Shown here piece by piece: positions 1 through 11,312 of a stretch of DNA of 64,000 nucleotides (the first letter of the stretch is position 1; every line of letters starts with the position of its first letter). A program made the position numbers and the translations under genes. Source of the stretch: Lolium rigidum (Eukaryota > Streptophyta > Magnoliopsida > Poales > Poaceae); NCBI RefSeq assembly GCF_022539505.1, contig NC_061512.1, forward strand, positions 153,061,962 through 153,125,961. The letters are read 5' to 3'. Below the pieces are notes generated by a model. It ran no database searches. It was given only the letters and a program-made list of their open reading frames with translations, and was not told the origin of the DNA.

Positions 1-1272
1 GCTTATTTATTTCAAAGTACTTTTTGATTTATGATTCACTTGGTCTAGAGTAGAACAATACTGGGAATAGATTAGCACAAATCAAGCTAGATAGCACCCC
101 TCATATAGTTGCTAGTGCTAATCAATTAAAATTAACTACTCTAGATGGGAACATGGTGAAGTGAAATGACTTTGAAAGAAAGTAAAGTGGAGGTGGATTT
201 GAACAAGAGAAGATGGTGATTTTTGAAAATTGATGATTGAGTTTGAATGCGATACCCTTCCAATTATACAAGTACCCCCACAAATCCTGATTATGGGTAG
301 GGCTTAACTAGAAACTTGTGTATTTTAGTATGGGTTCCCTCTGAACAAACATCATAGGGGTTACGCTGCGGCTGCCTCCGTTAAGGGTGGATTGATGTTG
401 AAATGAGGTGAATGTACGGCCCAAGCCCTGTGCAGTTCCCGGGTTGACTGCGGTTTTCACCGGGAGGCCAAGCTCATGGGGAGAGGTGCTCATACTAGCA
501 TATATAAGTGAAAGGTTATGGTTGATGATCCGCGTACTTGTGTTACGATGATTCGGGGTTATCCTCGACGGATGTAATCAAAAGTTGTGGCACAAGAGTA
601 CAACCTCTGCGAGTGTTAAACCTATTCGAATAGCCGTGTCCACGGTTACGGACGATTGGAAAGGCCATACTATCTCCGTTATCATTAAACTGTTTTGATT
701 CTAGAAAGGAATGGTGGATTGAAGGGTGACATTATGGTGAACCATAATGAGTTGTGGGAATGACACTAATGTTCCCACATGAGTTAGTCTAGCACATGAT
801 TTAGGCTTTTACCAAAGATTTATGAAACTAAAACTTGGCTTTATGCAAATAAACCTAGAGCTTAGCACCCCCTTACACTTAATGAGTATTTATCTTAGAG
901 TTAGTTTGCGAGTACTTTAAAAGTACTCATGGCTTTGCCCTGGCTATTCAAATGCCGGACTTTGAAGAGGAGCAACGAGTATCGGGATGACGGACAACGG
1001 GACGTCTACGATAACTAGGATCGTCTTCTAACGTCAAGCGTTGCTCGTGGAATAGATAGTCCACTACTACTATGCTTCCGCTACTTATTTGTGTTGTTGA
1101 ACAATCTATTTGTGTAATATTGGATCATGTGATCCCTTGTTGTAAGACTCTATGTGTTGTAATAAATGATGACTCTGAACTACTTACTATTATGTCTCGC
1201 AAAAACAATCTTCCTGGGATTGCGATGTATGATGTAATAGGGCATCCGGACTTAAAAATTCGGGTGTTGACA
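1..1272 (+). repeat. 3' part of the 5' LTR of a Tekay-lineage Ty3/gypsy element
   Basis: From about position 3 this stretch is a near-identical direct repeat of 15479-16742, so it is the end of the upstream LTR of the element whose 3' LTR starts at 7139. The LTR ends in TTGACA at 1272, followed three bases later by a tRNA-Met-type primer site. The rest of the LTR (about 3 kb) lies left of the window. Short open frames such as 1072-1317 recur in the other LTR copy and are not genes. Confidence 0.9.
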
Positions 1273-1275
1273 AGT

Positions 1276-1288
1276 TGGTATCAGAGCC
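1276..1288 (+). other. Primer binding site, initiator tRNA-Met type
   Basis: TGGTATCAGAGCC is the usual complement of the 3' end of plant initiator tRNA-Met, which primes minus-strand DNA synthesis. It lies three bases after the LTR end and fixes the element's plus-strand orientation. Confidence 0.9.
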
Positions 1289-1494
1289 ATTGTTTGACCT
1301 TAGAAGCCCCTAGTTAGAATGGACGTTGACAAACTTAGTTTCAAATAGCTTAAATTGAATAGTTATGAAAAATACAATCATACCCTTACCTTTGAGTCTT
1401 TTTGTTAAATGGTCAATTCATGTTCTTATTTATAAGTCACCTAAAATTTTGAACACTTGCACTCTTCTAACTTGCTTATCAATCCCTCTACGAG

Positions 1495-2308
1495 ATGGAG
1501 CCCATCATTCCGACGGAGCCCTTCGTTCAGACCCAGGTGTACGACCTGGCGAACGGAGGGGACCTGATCTTCGAACGGGATCTGTTTGCCCTCACCGAGT
1601 TCCTCGGGCGCTCTCCTCCCGTGTTCTACGGGGGACAGATCGCTGGGCCGGCTAATGGTCCACTCCAGTGGCTCATCATGGCCAACCTCCCCGGGAAGCC
1701 GGAGTCGCCAATGTTCCGCCAGATTCGGTTCTCCATCCGAGAGAACAAGCTGGGTGGATGGACTCGCCCGCGCTATGCGGGAGGCTCTCGCCCGTCCGTG
1801 CGGGCAAAACTCGGTGGCCATCGAGGGGAACGCTTTGCGCACTTCGCAAGGCACTCCTCCCTTGGTCTGCCCCTCGGCCTGCCGTTCCACCCCGTGCTCG
1901 GGCACCATGTGGATCACATGGACTTCATGCTCTTCGAGACTCGTGCTTGAGCTGGACAACTCCCGCTCCGCCGCCATCCACACCCAGGGCCAGCTGAACC
2001 AGTACGCGGAGACCATCAAGGTCATCGCAAAGGAGCGAAGGACTCTCCGCCAGCTGGTCGCGAAGAGGGACTCTACTATCCACCGCCTGAAGGCCAAGCT
2101 CTCCATCCTGAAGGAGACCATCGCCACTCAGGCGGAACAGCTCCAGCTGCTAGAAGGAGAGGGTGAAGGGGAAGACATCCAAGGGGATGGCTACTCCTAT
2201 GTCAGCAATGACAACGACTACGAGGAGGAAGATGAGGGAGACCTTGACTTCCACCGGACCACACTCGCCGGGATGGACACCACCTTCCCGCTCCGCATCG
2301 ATGGATAG
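1495..2308 (+). pseudogene. Extra ORF upstream of gag in the Tekay element, frame broken
   Basis: An ATG at 1495 opens a protein beginning MEPIIPTEPF, with acidic and aromatic N-terminal text. Coding then switches between frames near 1750, 1840 and 1945 and ends at the TAG at 2306-2308. The C-terminal half is a predicted coiled coil (around 1990-2150, rich in Leu, Lys, Glu and Arg) followed by a very acidic tail with runs of Glu and Asp. I know similar unnamed proteins from grass retrotransposons, but I know no function and see no zinc knuckle, protease or polymerase motif. It sits between the primer site and gag, so it may be an accessory structural protein. The frame switches fall in GC-rich text with many CAG/CTG/CCG sites and may partly be consensus errors. 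Confidence 0.6.
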
Positions 2309-2564
2309 CTTCCATCCCCCTTTATGAGCACTTGCGTTGTATGATATGTATCGGTCCTTTGTATCCGCCCCATGTATCGTAGTTTGTTGAAAGGGTTCTT
2401 AAAACCCTCCTGAGCTTTGGCTTGTAATAATTGCTACCTTCATGACTATGTTTGTGTGTGTAATATTATTAGTATTTTATGAATCAAGTTTAAGTTGTGT
2501 GAATTTATCCCAAAATGAGCCATAGAAATTTCCCTCTCATCTCGTTATCCATATCCCTGTTCAG

Positions 2565-3760
2565 ATGGCACCCCCAACTCGCAACGAGACCGCAATGATG
2601 CGAGATGTTGCAACGAGATGATGACCGAAAGAGAAGCTGAGAGAGTTGACCGTCAAGCCAACCTAGCTGCACTTCAACAGATTGCTCGGGGCAATCAAGG
2701 CCACGGAAACCATGACCATCCGGGGTCAAAGCTGAAAAACTTCCAAAACACCAACCCACCGGTGTTCGAGCAAGACGAGAGGAACCCCTCGATGCTGATG
2801 ATTGGCTCCAAACTATGGAGAACAATCTCGAGGTTGCCGGAGTGGAGGACAACGAGAAGGTGTTGTTCGCCACCCACTATCTGGCTGGACCTGCACGTGC
2901 CTGGTGGACAAGTACCCGCGCCTTACATGCGGGGCAAATGATGACTTGGGAGGATTTCAAACTCAAGTTTAGTAAGTATCATGTGCCCCGGGTTTGATTA
3001 AGAAGATGAGGGATGAATTTAGGGAAGCTGAAGCAAGGCGGAATGACCGTGGTGGAATACCGCGACAAGTTTCTCACTTTGTCAAGGTACGCCCGGATGA
3101 GACAGATCATTGTTGAGAAGAGGAAGGAAAGGTTCTCGAATGGACTGCATGATGAGATGCGGACTGTGTCGATCAACATTCCCTTTGCTGATCTAGAAGC
3201 CCTTGTTGACTCCGCCATTCGGATGGAGGGAAGATACACCAAGCCAATGAGAACCGCAAGCGACGTATGATGAACCGAGTGGGCCCAGCAACAACCACAA
3301 GTATCGCCCCAGCTCAAGTGGAGGGTTCGCCCCAAGAAACAACAAGCCCCCGATGCAGAATCCACGTCCGAGTTATCAGAACCGGAGTGGAGGGAACCCC
3401 AGGCCAGGAGGCCACCACAACTACAACAACAACAACAACAACAACCACAACAACTTCAACCGCGCTCCACCTCGCGCCCCCAACAACAACTCCAACACCG
3501 CTCCAAGGACTGGGAGCAATGCTGTTCCCGTCACCCCCAAGGACAAATCCACCTACAACTGCTATGAGTGCGGAGTGGCTGGGCACTTCTCTTATGAGTG
3601 CCCCAAGAAGCTCGCCAAGACCGCCGCCAACACCTCGGGCCCTGCACGGCAGCAGCGTCGTGTCACCACCAACAAGAAGTTCGCCCCCAACAACCCGAAC
3701 AACCGCAACGGCCGCCTCTACCACATGAATGCGAGAAGAAGCTCGGGAGGCCCCGGACGT
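2565..3760 (+). pseudogene. gag of the Tekay-lineage element, frame broken
   Basis: Gag is the capsid/nucleocapsid protein that packages element RNA in the cytoplasm. Starting at the ATG at 2565, the reading frame changes near 2620, 2780, 2990 and 3027, and again near 3270. Recognisable parts are the retrotransposon gag core (around 2815-3200, with ARAWW and KFSKYHVP-like text), an Asn-rich linker coded by a CAA/AAC repeat at about 3418-3500, and one CCHC zinc knuckle (CYECGVAGHFSYEC, about 3558-3600). From 3353 the frame is open and continues into the protease. Order and motifs are those of Tekay/Del chromoviruses. As written, no single open frame spans gag, so it is called broken; several breaks sit at CTG or CCG sites. 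Confidence 0.8.
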
Positions 3761-6700
3761 GGTGCTTGGGTATGTTCTCTGTTAACTCAATACCCGCAAG
3801 AGTGCTTGTTTGATTACGGAGCATCGCATTCATTCATTACCGAAGATTTTTCATGCACCAGTAAGATTCAACCCATCAGTTTGAAGCATGTCATGATAGT
3901 TCAAATACCCGGATCAACCACTAAAGCTAGAAAAATTTGCAAAGATGTGCCAATCAGAATACATGAAATAGATTTCTATGCCAATTTGATTGTTCTGGGA
4001 GCAAAAGTTTTGGAAGTAGTCCTCGGAATGGACTGGATGGCGAAACATCATGGACTGATTGATTGTGCCAAGAAGGCCATCACCATGACTAGTAGCACTG
4101 GAATAATAGTCGAACACATATCTGAAAGGTTGCCCAGAAAATTCACTTGTAACCAAAGCCTAGCCAAACCCACCTTGGATCAGATCAGGGTCGTTTGTCG
4201 ATACCCTGATGTGTTTCCGGATGATCTACCCGGTATGCCCCCAGATCGGGATATCGAGTTTATCATCGAGTTAATCCCCGGAACTGGACCTATCGCCCAG
4301 AGAGCCTACAGCATGAATCCGGCAGAGTTAGTGGAACTGAAGAAGCAAGCTGGATGATATGCTATTCAAGGGTCCGATTAGGCCAAGTGCATCACCTTGG
4401 AGATCACCGAGTTTTGTTTGTGGACAAGAAGGATGGTGCAAACCGTTTATGTACGGATTATCGTAAACTTAACGATGTCACCATCAAGAACAAATATCCC
4501 TTGCCAAAGATAGAAGATTTGTTTGACCAAGCGACCGGTGCCAAAGTATTCTCGAAGATTGATTTGAGGACTGGTTACCATCAACTGAAGATTCGTGCCA
4601 CCGATATCCCCAAAACTGCTTTCACCACCCGATATGGATTGTATGAGTACAATGTCATGTCATTTGGATTGACCAACGCCCCCGCTTATTTCATGAATCT
4701 CATGAATAAGGTCTTCATGAACTTCCTGGATAAGTTTGTCGTTGTTTTCATCGACGACATCCTTATCTACTCCAAATCTGAAGAAGAGCATGAGCATCAC
4801 ATGGAAGTGGTCTTAGATACCCTTCGGGAGCATCAGCTGTACGCCAAGTTCAGCAAATGCGAGTTTTGGTTGAAGGAGGTAGGATTCCTGGGACACATAT
4901 TGTCCGCCGGAGGAATTGCCGTTGACCCCTCAAAGATCAAGACTGTTGAAGAATGGAAAGCCCCAACCACCCAGACAGAAGTCCGTGCATTTCTCGGATT
5001 AGCGGGATATTACCGCCGATTCGTTGAAGGATTCTCAAGCATAGCAAGACCGATGACTCAATTGTTGAAGAAGGACCGGAAGTTTGAATGGACCGACAAG
5101 TGTGAAGAGAGCTTTCAACAGCTCAAGCTAAGATTGACAACAGCCCCAATTCTGGTTATGCCGGACATTACCAAGCCATTTGATGTGTACTGCGACGCCT
5201 CCAAGATTGGTCTTGGATGTGTGCTGATGCAAGAAGGCAAAGTAATATCTTACCTATCAAGACAGCTGAAGCAGCATGAACAGAACTACCCAACCCATGA
5301 CTTAGAGCTAGCAGCGGTGGTGTTAGCACTGAAAGTATGGCGTCATTACCTCATGGGTAATCGATGCGAGATCTATTCAGATCACAAAAGTCTGAAGTAT
5401 ATCTTCACACAGAAGGAGCTGAATATGAGACAGCGCAGATGGATAGAGTTAATCAAGGATTACGACATGGAAATCCACTATCACCCCGGCAAGGCCAATG
5501 TGGTAGCGGATGCTCTAAGTAGACTGCCGTGTCAGTTGAACTCCATGTTAGCAATTGAGCAACCTAGCCTGTTTGAAGAGTTTGAACAGTTTAGGCTTGA
5601 ACTGGTTAGCGAAGGATACCTCGCCAGCATTGAACTCCAACCCACCCTGATTAGTCAGATCAAGGAAGCTCAGAAAGGAAATGCTAGCATTGACGGAATC
5701 AAGAACCAAATAGCCGCCGGAAAGGCACCGGGATTCACCGTAGATGAAGAAGGAGTGCTATGGTATAACAAGCGCCTTTGCGTGCCGTCAGACTCAGAGT
5801 TGAAGCAAGTTATTCTGAGAGAAGCTCACGACACCCTATACTCCATTCACCCCGGAGGAACCAAGATGTACCAGGATTTGAAGGAACAATTCTGGTGGCA
5901 TGGAATGAAGAGAGAAATTGGAAGCTACATCGCCAAGTGCGACATCTGTCAAAGAGTCAAAGCCGAACACCAACGCCCCGCAGGACTATTACAACCCCTA
6001 CAGATTCCCGAGTGGAAGTGGGATTCCGTAGGAATGGATTTCATCACCGGACTGCCCAAGTCTAGTAAAGGAAATGATTCCATCTGGGTAGTGGTCGACA
6101 GACTAACCAAAGTCGCCCACTTCATCCCCGTCAAGACCACCTATCAAGGACCAAGACTCGCAGAGTTATATATCTCAAGGATAGTCAGCCTGCACGGAAC
6201 CCCGAAGTCGATAGTATCCGACAGAGGATCCCAATTCACCTCCCGATTACGCCAGAAAGTACATGAAGGACTCGGAACTCGTCTGAATTTCAGCACAGCC
6301 TATCACCCGCAGACGGATGGACAGACTGAAAGAGTCAACCAGATACTAGAAGATATGTTGAGAGCATGTGTGCTAGAGTATGGATCTAAGTGGGAAGACT
6401 GCTTGCCGTACGCGGAATTCTCGTACAACAACAGCTACCAAGCCAGCTTGCAGATGGCCCCCTTCGAAGCCTTGTACGGAAGGAAGTGCCGTACCCCTCT
6501 GAATTGGTCGGAAGTAGGAGAGAGTCAAGTCTTTGGGCCAGATATTCTCCGAGAAGCCGAAGAGAAGGTTCACAAGATCCGCGAGTACCTCAAGACAGCC
6601 CAATCAAGACGAGAAGAGCTACGCCGACAAAAGACGCCGAGAGATGACCTTCGAGATCGGAGATTTCGTATATCTCAAAGTGTCCCCCCTTAAAGGAATG

Positions 6701-7093
6701 CAGAGATTCCAACTTAGAGGAAAGCTTGCACCCCGATATGTCGGACCTTTCAAGGTCCTGAGCCGCCGAGGAGAAGTATCTTATCAACTGGAGTTACCAG
6801 AAGAAATGTCAGCGGTGCACAATGTGTTTCACATCTCGCTACTCCGGAAGTGTTTAGAGGTACCTGAGAAGACCGAGGTTTTCAAGAACATCGACCATCG
6901 AGCTGTGGATATCAACTCAGATCTGACATACCGCGAAGTACCTATTCGCATCCTGGAAGAAGCTTTCCGAACCACCCGTACCCGAAGTATCAAGTTTCTG
7001 AAGATCCAATGGAGTAACCACACCGAAGAGGAAGCCACTTGGGAGAGAGAAGACTTTATGAGGACTGAGTACCCAGATCTCTTTAGTACCTAG
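3761..7093 (+). pseudogene. pol of a Tekay chromovirus: protease, RT, RNase H, integrase, chromodomain
   Basis: The frame open from 3353 carries an aspartic protease (LFDYGASHSFI near 3809 and the flap-like VLGMDWM near 4024), then ends at 4357. A second frame (4354-6693) holds the reverse transcriptase with catalytic FIDDIL at about 4747, RNase H ([10 protein letters not shown] near 5188), the integrase HHCC zinc finger (about 5824-5970, CDICQRVK) and the DDE core (GMDFITGLP near 6031, VSDRGSQF near 6217). A third frame (6533-7093) has the integrase C-terminus and a chromodomain ending at WSNHTEEEATWE. Ty3/gypsy domain order plus a chromodomain defines chromoviruses. Breaks are near 4348, 4409 and 6611. 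The protease active site reads D-Y-G instead of the usual D-T/S-G. Confidence 0.88.
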
Positions 7094-7124
7094 TTTTCTC
7101 AGATCTCGGGACGAGATCTTTTGT

Positions 7125-7136
7125 AAGGGGGAAGGG
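7125..7136 (+). other. Polypurine tract of the Tekay element
   Basis: AAGGGGGAAGGG lies three bases before TGTAACATCCC, the 5' end of the 3' LTR. It is the expected primer for plus-strand synthesis and confirms the LTR boundary at 7139. Confidence 0.85.
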
Positions 7137-8594
7137 TTTGTAACATCCCAAGTTTTAACAATAATAAAGATCAAGTGAGAGTTTCAATTAATCAAAATCT
7201 ACAACAAACAAAAACTTTTTCTATGCATATAGTGCCACATATAGACTTATGCATTTGAGTGAAATTCTTTTGTGCAATTGCCAAGATGAGTGTTAGCATG
7301 ATGAACTATTGCTATATGAACCCTAATCAAGATCACAAAACCCTAAATTAAGGAGAAGAAAAGAAAATGGGAAAAACCCATTCTTCACTTACATACACTT
7401 TATGTAAAAATGCAAATCCATCACCAAGGCCAAAATTGCTTGCTCTCTTGCTTCTAAAATGCTTCAATATGATAAACTAACACAATTGCATCATTGGATC
7501 AAGAATCAAATCCAAGGAAATCAAAAATCCTACATACATATGATAATGGTCACTTGGACCAAAAATATTTTCTTCACCACTTTACCCCCTGTATTTCTCA
7601 AATCCTAAACTAAACTTTGTCAACCAAAGCCATGTCATCCAAGACCATGTCAAGGTGAGTACTTTTCATGTTGACCACCATGGCTAGAGTTGACTAGGTT
7701 GACCAGAATTAAAATGACAAAATGGGATCTGAGAAGAAAAACAAGATCACCTCAAATTTGAAAGTTTGCAAATCAAATCCAAATTGAGTGTCACCACCAC
7801 CAATACATCACATTAATTATATCATTGAGATGTACCAAAAAGAATTTCGAAATTTAAATAAATTTCTCTTGCGGCCATTGTGTCGAACAGGTTGCAGGCA
7901 ACAATTCCAATTTGTGTTACACACTATTGTCCACTGGTTTCTCCACTAAACCACTTTTAAACTTTGATCATTACACTCTACTACATCCCCTACATCATCC
8001 CTGTACCTGCCCTGGTCGATTAAAGTGGGAGGAGGAGGAGAGAAAACCTAAAACTATGCATGCCGTGGCCATGCCGGCCACCGTTGTGCACTTCTCTCCC
8101 TGGCCTCTTCCTCGTCGTTTCTCCATGTCCTCGAGCATCCCTGCAGCACAAGGACCAAGCCAGTACCTCTCACTCGATCGCCACTGCACGGCTTTGCCCA
8201 GAACGCCCATGCCCAGAACCTTGCCAGCACGCGCCCATGCACGCGGTGAGCGCGCACTGGCCGCGCCAGTACGTCGCTCACTCGATCGCCGCCGTCCTCG
8301 CCCTGCATCCCTACCCCTGCGTCGAGACGCTACTCCTCGCCCTCTACACGCTAGACATACTCGAACCCGCGCAGGAGCCTTGTCACCGTCGTCCTCGTCG
8401 CCGACGTACCGCGGGTACCGCGATGATCACTGCAAGAACTCGAGCGTTTCCGTAGCCCTATCTCTGCGCTAGCTAGCCGTTGAGCATCTCCAGGACGACG
8501 CCTACGAGATGCCGTCCTTCGCTTTCCCTTTCGCTCGCCGGAAACGCCACGCCATGGCCGCGCCCTTGCAGCACCCCGCGGCACCCCTCGACCC

Positions 8595-8602
8595 TATAAA
8601 TA
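8595..8602 (+). promoter_or_regulatory. TATA box of the Tekay 3' LTR
   Basis: TATAAATA lies in a CCCTATAAATAGAGGC context, a typical plant core promoter, about 1.46 kb into the LTR. It marks the U3/R transition; transcription would start roughly 30 bases downstream near 8630. Confidence 0.7.
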
Positions 8603-9086
8603 GAGGCTCTCCCAGCATGCTATCTTCACACCACTCGACTCCCCTCTCACCACTGATCATCCTCACCACCATAGCTCGCTCGATTGCTGCCGGAGGAGAA
8701 GCAATTTCAAGATCGGAGCCGCCGGGGGACGCAGATCACCGTCGACGATTGGCGCCACCCCAAGCTCCGCCGCTGCCCCAAGCTCTTCCCCATCTACTTC
8801 CACTTCTCCGCGCCTACCGCCAGACCCCTGCACCGGCCTGGTACTCCCTCCCACCCCCTAGGCTCGCCGCCAGTGAGCCGTCGCTCGTCGGAGACGACGA
8901 TGCTCCCGCGCCGTCGGATCACGTTCTAATCCTACGGCCTAGAGCCCGCGTACCGCTCGCCGGGTTAAGCGCCGCTGACAGGTGGCCCCCACCTCGTCAG
9001 GGCAGCCCACCTGCACCAGTTGCTTGTTGGGCCGCGCAGTGATGTTTTAAACCGTTTCGGCCCATTAGTTTTTCCCGCCTGGCCCA

Positions 9087-9095
9087 AAAATTCAA
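9087..9095. other. Left target-site duplication of the MULE
   Basis: AAAATTCAA directly precedes the left terminal inverted repeat and is repeated exactly at 14415-14423. A 9-bp duplication is the hallmark of Mutator-superfamily insertion. Confidence 0.92.
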
Positions 9096-9349
9096 GGGAT
9101 TTCTATTTTCGTGCCCCTGCTTCGTTAGTTGTACTCAGTTTTCCCCAGCTCGTTAGTTTTTCCTCAGTTTTCCCCTCCCTCTAGTTTGAAACCCCTCGAA
9201 GACGCGGGTTGCCGTCGAGTCGAGGCCTTACCGTTACCGTGAGGTCGGTTCCTCGCCGACCGTCTCGTGCCGACGGGTGGATCCATCTACCGCCGACGCG
9301 TGGGCCGTTTTATTTCCTGATTGTATACGCGGTGCTGCCAATGACAAAT

Positions 9350-9520
9350 GGGGCCGCTCTATGGGGCTGCCGCAGCCAATGACCAGTGGGTCGTCTATTT
9401 ATTTATAGAAAATTATATATTGCCGCTCCGTGGGGCCTCCGCAGCCAATGACCGCTCTGGTCGTCTATTTTACTTAGAGAATATAATATAGAGCCGCTCT
9501 GTAGGGGTCGCCTCAGCCCA
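9350..9520. repeat. About 75-bp direct repeat, three degenerate copies, in the MULE sub-terminal region
   Basis: A unit containing GCCGCTC(T/C)(A/G)TGGGG, GCAGCCAATGACC and GTCGTCTATTTT followed by an AT-rich tail is repeated from about 9350, 9420 and 9490. The last copy is partial. It holds no coding signal. Confidence 0.6.
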
Positions 9521-9774
9521 TTTTCGCAGCTTAATCTAAAGTGACTCTTATGCTAAACATTGTGCATCCCGACGTTGACCTAGCAGTGGCGGCGAGCATA
9601 GCCGTTCCGACCATGCCGATATCGGCATCGGCATCGGCATCGTTTGGAGGATGTGGTGCTCGAATAATAGTGGAAATGCGATATTATTTTTTACATGCAT
9701 AATAAATAGCTAGATCTCTAAATCGATGCATATGAAGCTACATATATATTCTTGGTCATAATCCCCTTAATTAT

Positions 9775-10370
9775 CTAAAGGGGATGGATGCATGGCTTCA
9801 CGTCGTCGTCGCTTTCATCGTCAGTATCTTCGTCGTCTGAGTAGTAGTACCTCCCGCACATTGTTCCGTCGAACACCTTCACCGTGAGCACATCATCGCC
9901 TTCATATTTGAAGTGTACGAACCAGCCGAAATCCACACCGTGCGCGATGGCGAATTTCTCCCAGCCCTTGTCGAGGTACATCCGGCCTTGTCCGTCAAAT
10001 AGGACCTCCACGGTCCGGAGACGAGGACCGCGGTCAGCTGCTCGCAGATACACCTTAGCTGGCTCCTTGCCGTCAAGATAGTCCGCAAATTTTTTTGGGA
10101 GTTCTCGCAAAGAGATCGAGCGCCGATCGTTTGAAATTAGGGAACCCTTGAAATTAAAGGTTTTTTAGAACATGCCCATAATTAATCACATGCATCATAT
10201 ATGTGGGAACGCGTACGTACCTTCTTGACCAAAGGGTCTTCATAGACGACGATGAAGAACTCCTCTATGATCAATGGCGGTGTTGACGGTGGTGGTGGCA
10301 ATGATGATGATCCACTTCCCCTTCCCCTTCCCCTTCCCCTTCCGGTCCGCGTCCGAGACGTGGAAGCCAT
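9775..10370 (-). CDS. B3 DNA-binding domain protein, two exons, carried by the MULE
   Basis: The B3 domain is a plant-specific DNA-binding fold found in nuclear transcription factors (ARF, LAV, RAV and REM families). Exon 1 is 10370-10221, starting MASTSRTRTG with a Gly/Arg-rich stretch, a Pro run and then FFIVVYEDPLVKK. The intron (10220-10147) begins GTACGT and ends TTTCAAG, and the splice keeps the frame. Exon 2 is 10146-9775. It has the B3 signature: LPKKFADYLDG, a basic-hydrophobic core, GRMYLDKGWEKFA, then FGWFVHFKYEGDD and LTVKVFD. An acidic tail (Asp/Glu-rich) closes the 173-residue product. It looks like a small REM-type single-B3 protein. A TATA box lies upstream, so the copy could be expressed. 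An ATG at 10427 is in frame but the 10370 start fits family and context better. Whether it is a captured host fragment or a functional gene cannot be decided here. Confidence 0.75.
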
Positions 10371-10446
10371 GGCAATGGATAAAGTGTATGTGAACGAAAA
10401 GAAGAGAGAGGCAGAACCTATTGACACAAGGGATGGCCGTGTGGGT

Positions 10447-10455
10447 GTTTATAAG
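10447..10455 (-). promoter_or_regulatory. TATA box of the MULE-borne B3 gene
   Basis: On the minus strand CCCTTATAAAC lies about 80 bases before the B3 start codon, at a normal spacing for a plant core promoter. The next sequence upstream is repetitive (10463-10560) and merges into the minisatellite, so any promoter must be very short or use the repeat. Confidence 0.5.
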
Positions 10456-10570
10456 GGAGAGATGACCGTTGTAGGGTTTACACAATAAAATAAGGAGGAG
10501 ATGACCGTTGTGGGGGTTTATACACAATAAATTAAGGAGGAGACGACCGTTGTGGGGGTATAGTTTATCA

Positions 10571-11312
10571 AGATGGTTTATCGTTTTTTGCGTGAAAAGT
10601 AATGGGTACAAGAAATGGGTGATGGTGTATCATTTTTTGCGTGAAAAGTAATGGCTACACGAAATGGGTGATGGTGTATCATTTTTGTGCGTGAAAAGTA
10701 ATGGCTACAACAAATCGGTGATGGTTTATCATTTTTGTGCGTGAAAAGTAATGGCTACAACAAAATCGGTGATGGTTTATCATTTTTTTGCGTGAAAAGT
10801 AATGGGTACACGAAATGGGTGATGGTGTATCATTTTTGTGCGTGAAAAGTAATGGCTACAAGAAATCGGTGATGGTTTATCGTTTTTTGCGTGAAAAGTA
10901 ATGGGTACAAGAAATGGGTGATGGTGTATCATTTTTTGCGTGAAAAGTAATGGCTACACGAAATGGGTGATGGTGTATCATTTTTTGCGTGAAAAGTAAT
11001 GGCTACACGAAATGGGTGATGGTGTATCATTTTTGTGCGTGAAAAGTAATGGCTACAACAAATCGGTGATGGTTTATCATTTTTGTGCGTGAAAAGTAAT
11101 GGCTACAACAAAATCGGTGATGGTTTATCATTTTTTGCGTGAAAAGTAATGGGTACACGAAATGGGTGATGGTGTATCATTTTTGTGCGTGAAAAGTAAT
11201 GGCTACAACAAATCGGTGATGGTGTATCATTTTTGTGCGTGAAAAGTAATGGCTACAACAAATCGGTGATGGTTTATCATTTTTTGCGTGAAAAGTAATG
11301 CCTAAAAAGAGT
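10571..11312. repeat. Minisatellite, about 15 copies of a 49-51 bp unit
   Basis: Each unit contains GATGGT(G/T)TATC, a T-run, GCGTGAAAAGTAATG and a variable GGCTAC/GGGTAC-AAATGGG/AAATCGG part. I count 15 copies of GCGTGAAAAGTAAT. Variant units recur in order, so there is a higher-order repeat of about 300 bp: units 1-6 resemble units 7-13. Two or three looser 50-bp repeats containing GACCGTTGTGGGGG (10463-10560) lead into it. There are no spacers of unique sequence, so this is not a CRISPR-like array. Confidence 0.92.

Noticed and set aside
1441..2127. 228-codon open frame on the minus strand
   Set aside because: It is antisense to the recognisable upstream ORF and gag leader of the Tekay element and has no domain of its own.
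3314..3724. Val-rich minus-strand and Thr-rich plus-strand open frames
   Set aside because: They are alternative readings of the CAA/AAC repeat that codes the Asn-rich Gag linker.
3761..7093. Integrated plant pararetrovirus
   Set aside because: LTRs, a primer site, an integrase and a chromodomain are present and no movement protein is seen, which fits a chromovirus retrotransposon.
7912..9042. Several overlapping open frames (up to 186 codons)
   Set aside because: They lie in the U3/R part of the Tekay LTR, GC-rich and overlapping on several frames, with no family resemblance.
10571..11312. Regularly spaced direct repeats resembling a CRISPR array
   Set aside because: The repeats are contiguous 49-51 bp units without unique spacers, and the DNA is plant nuclear.
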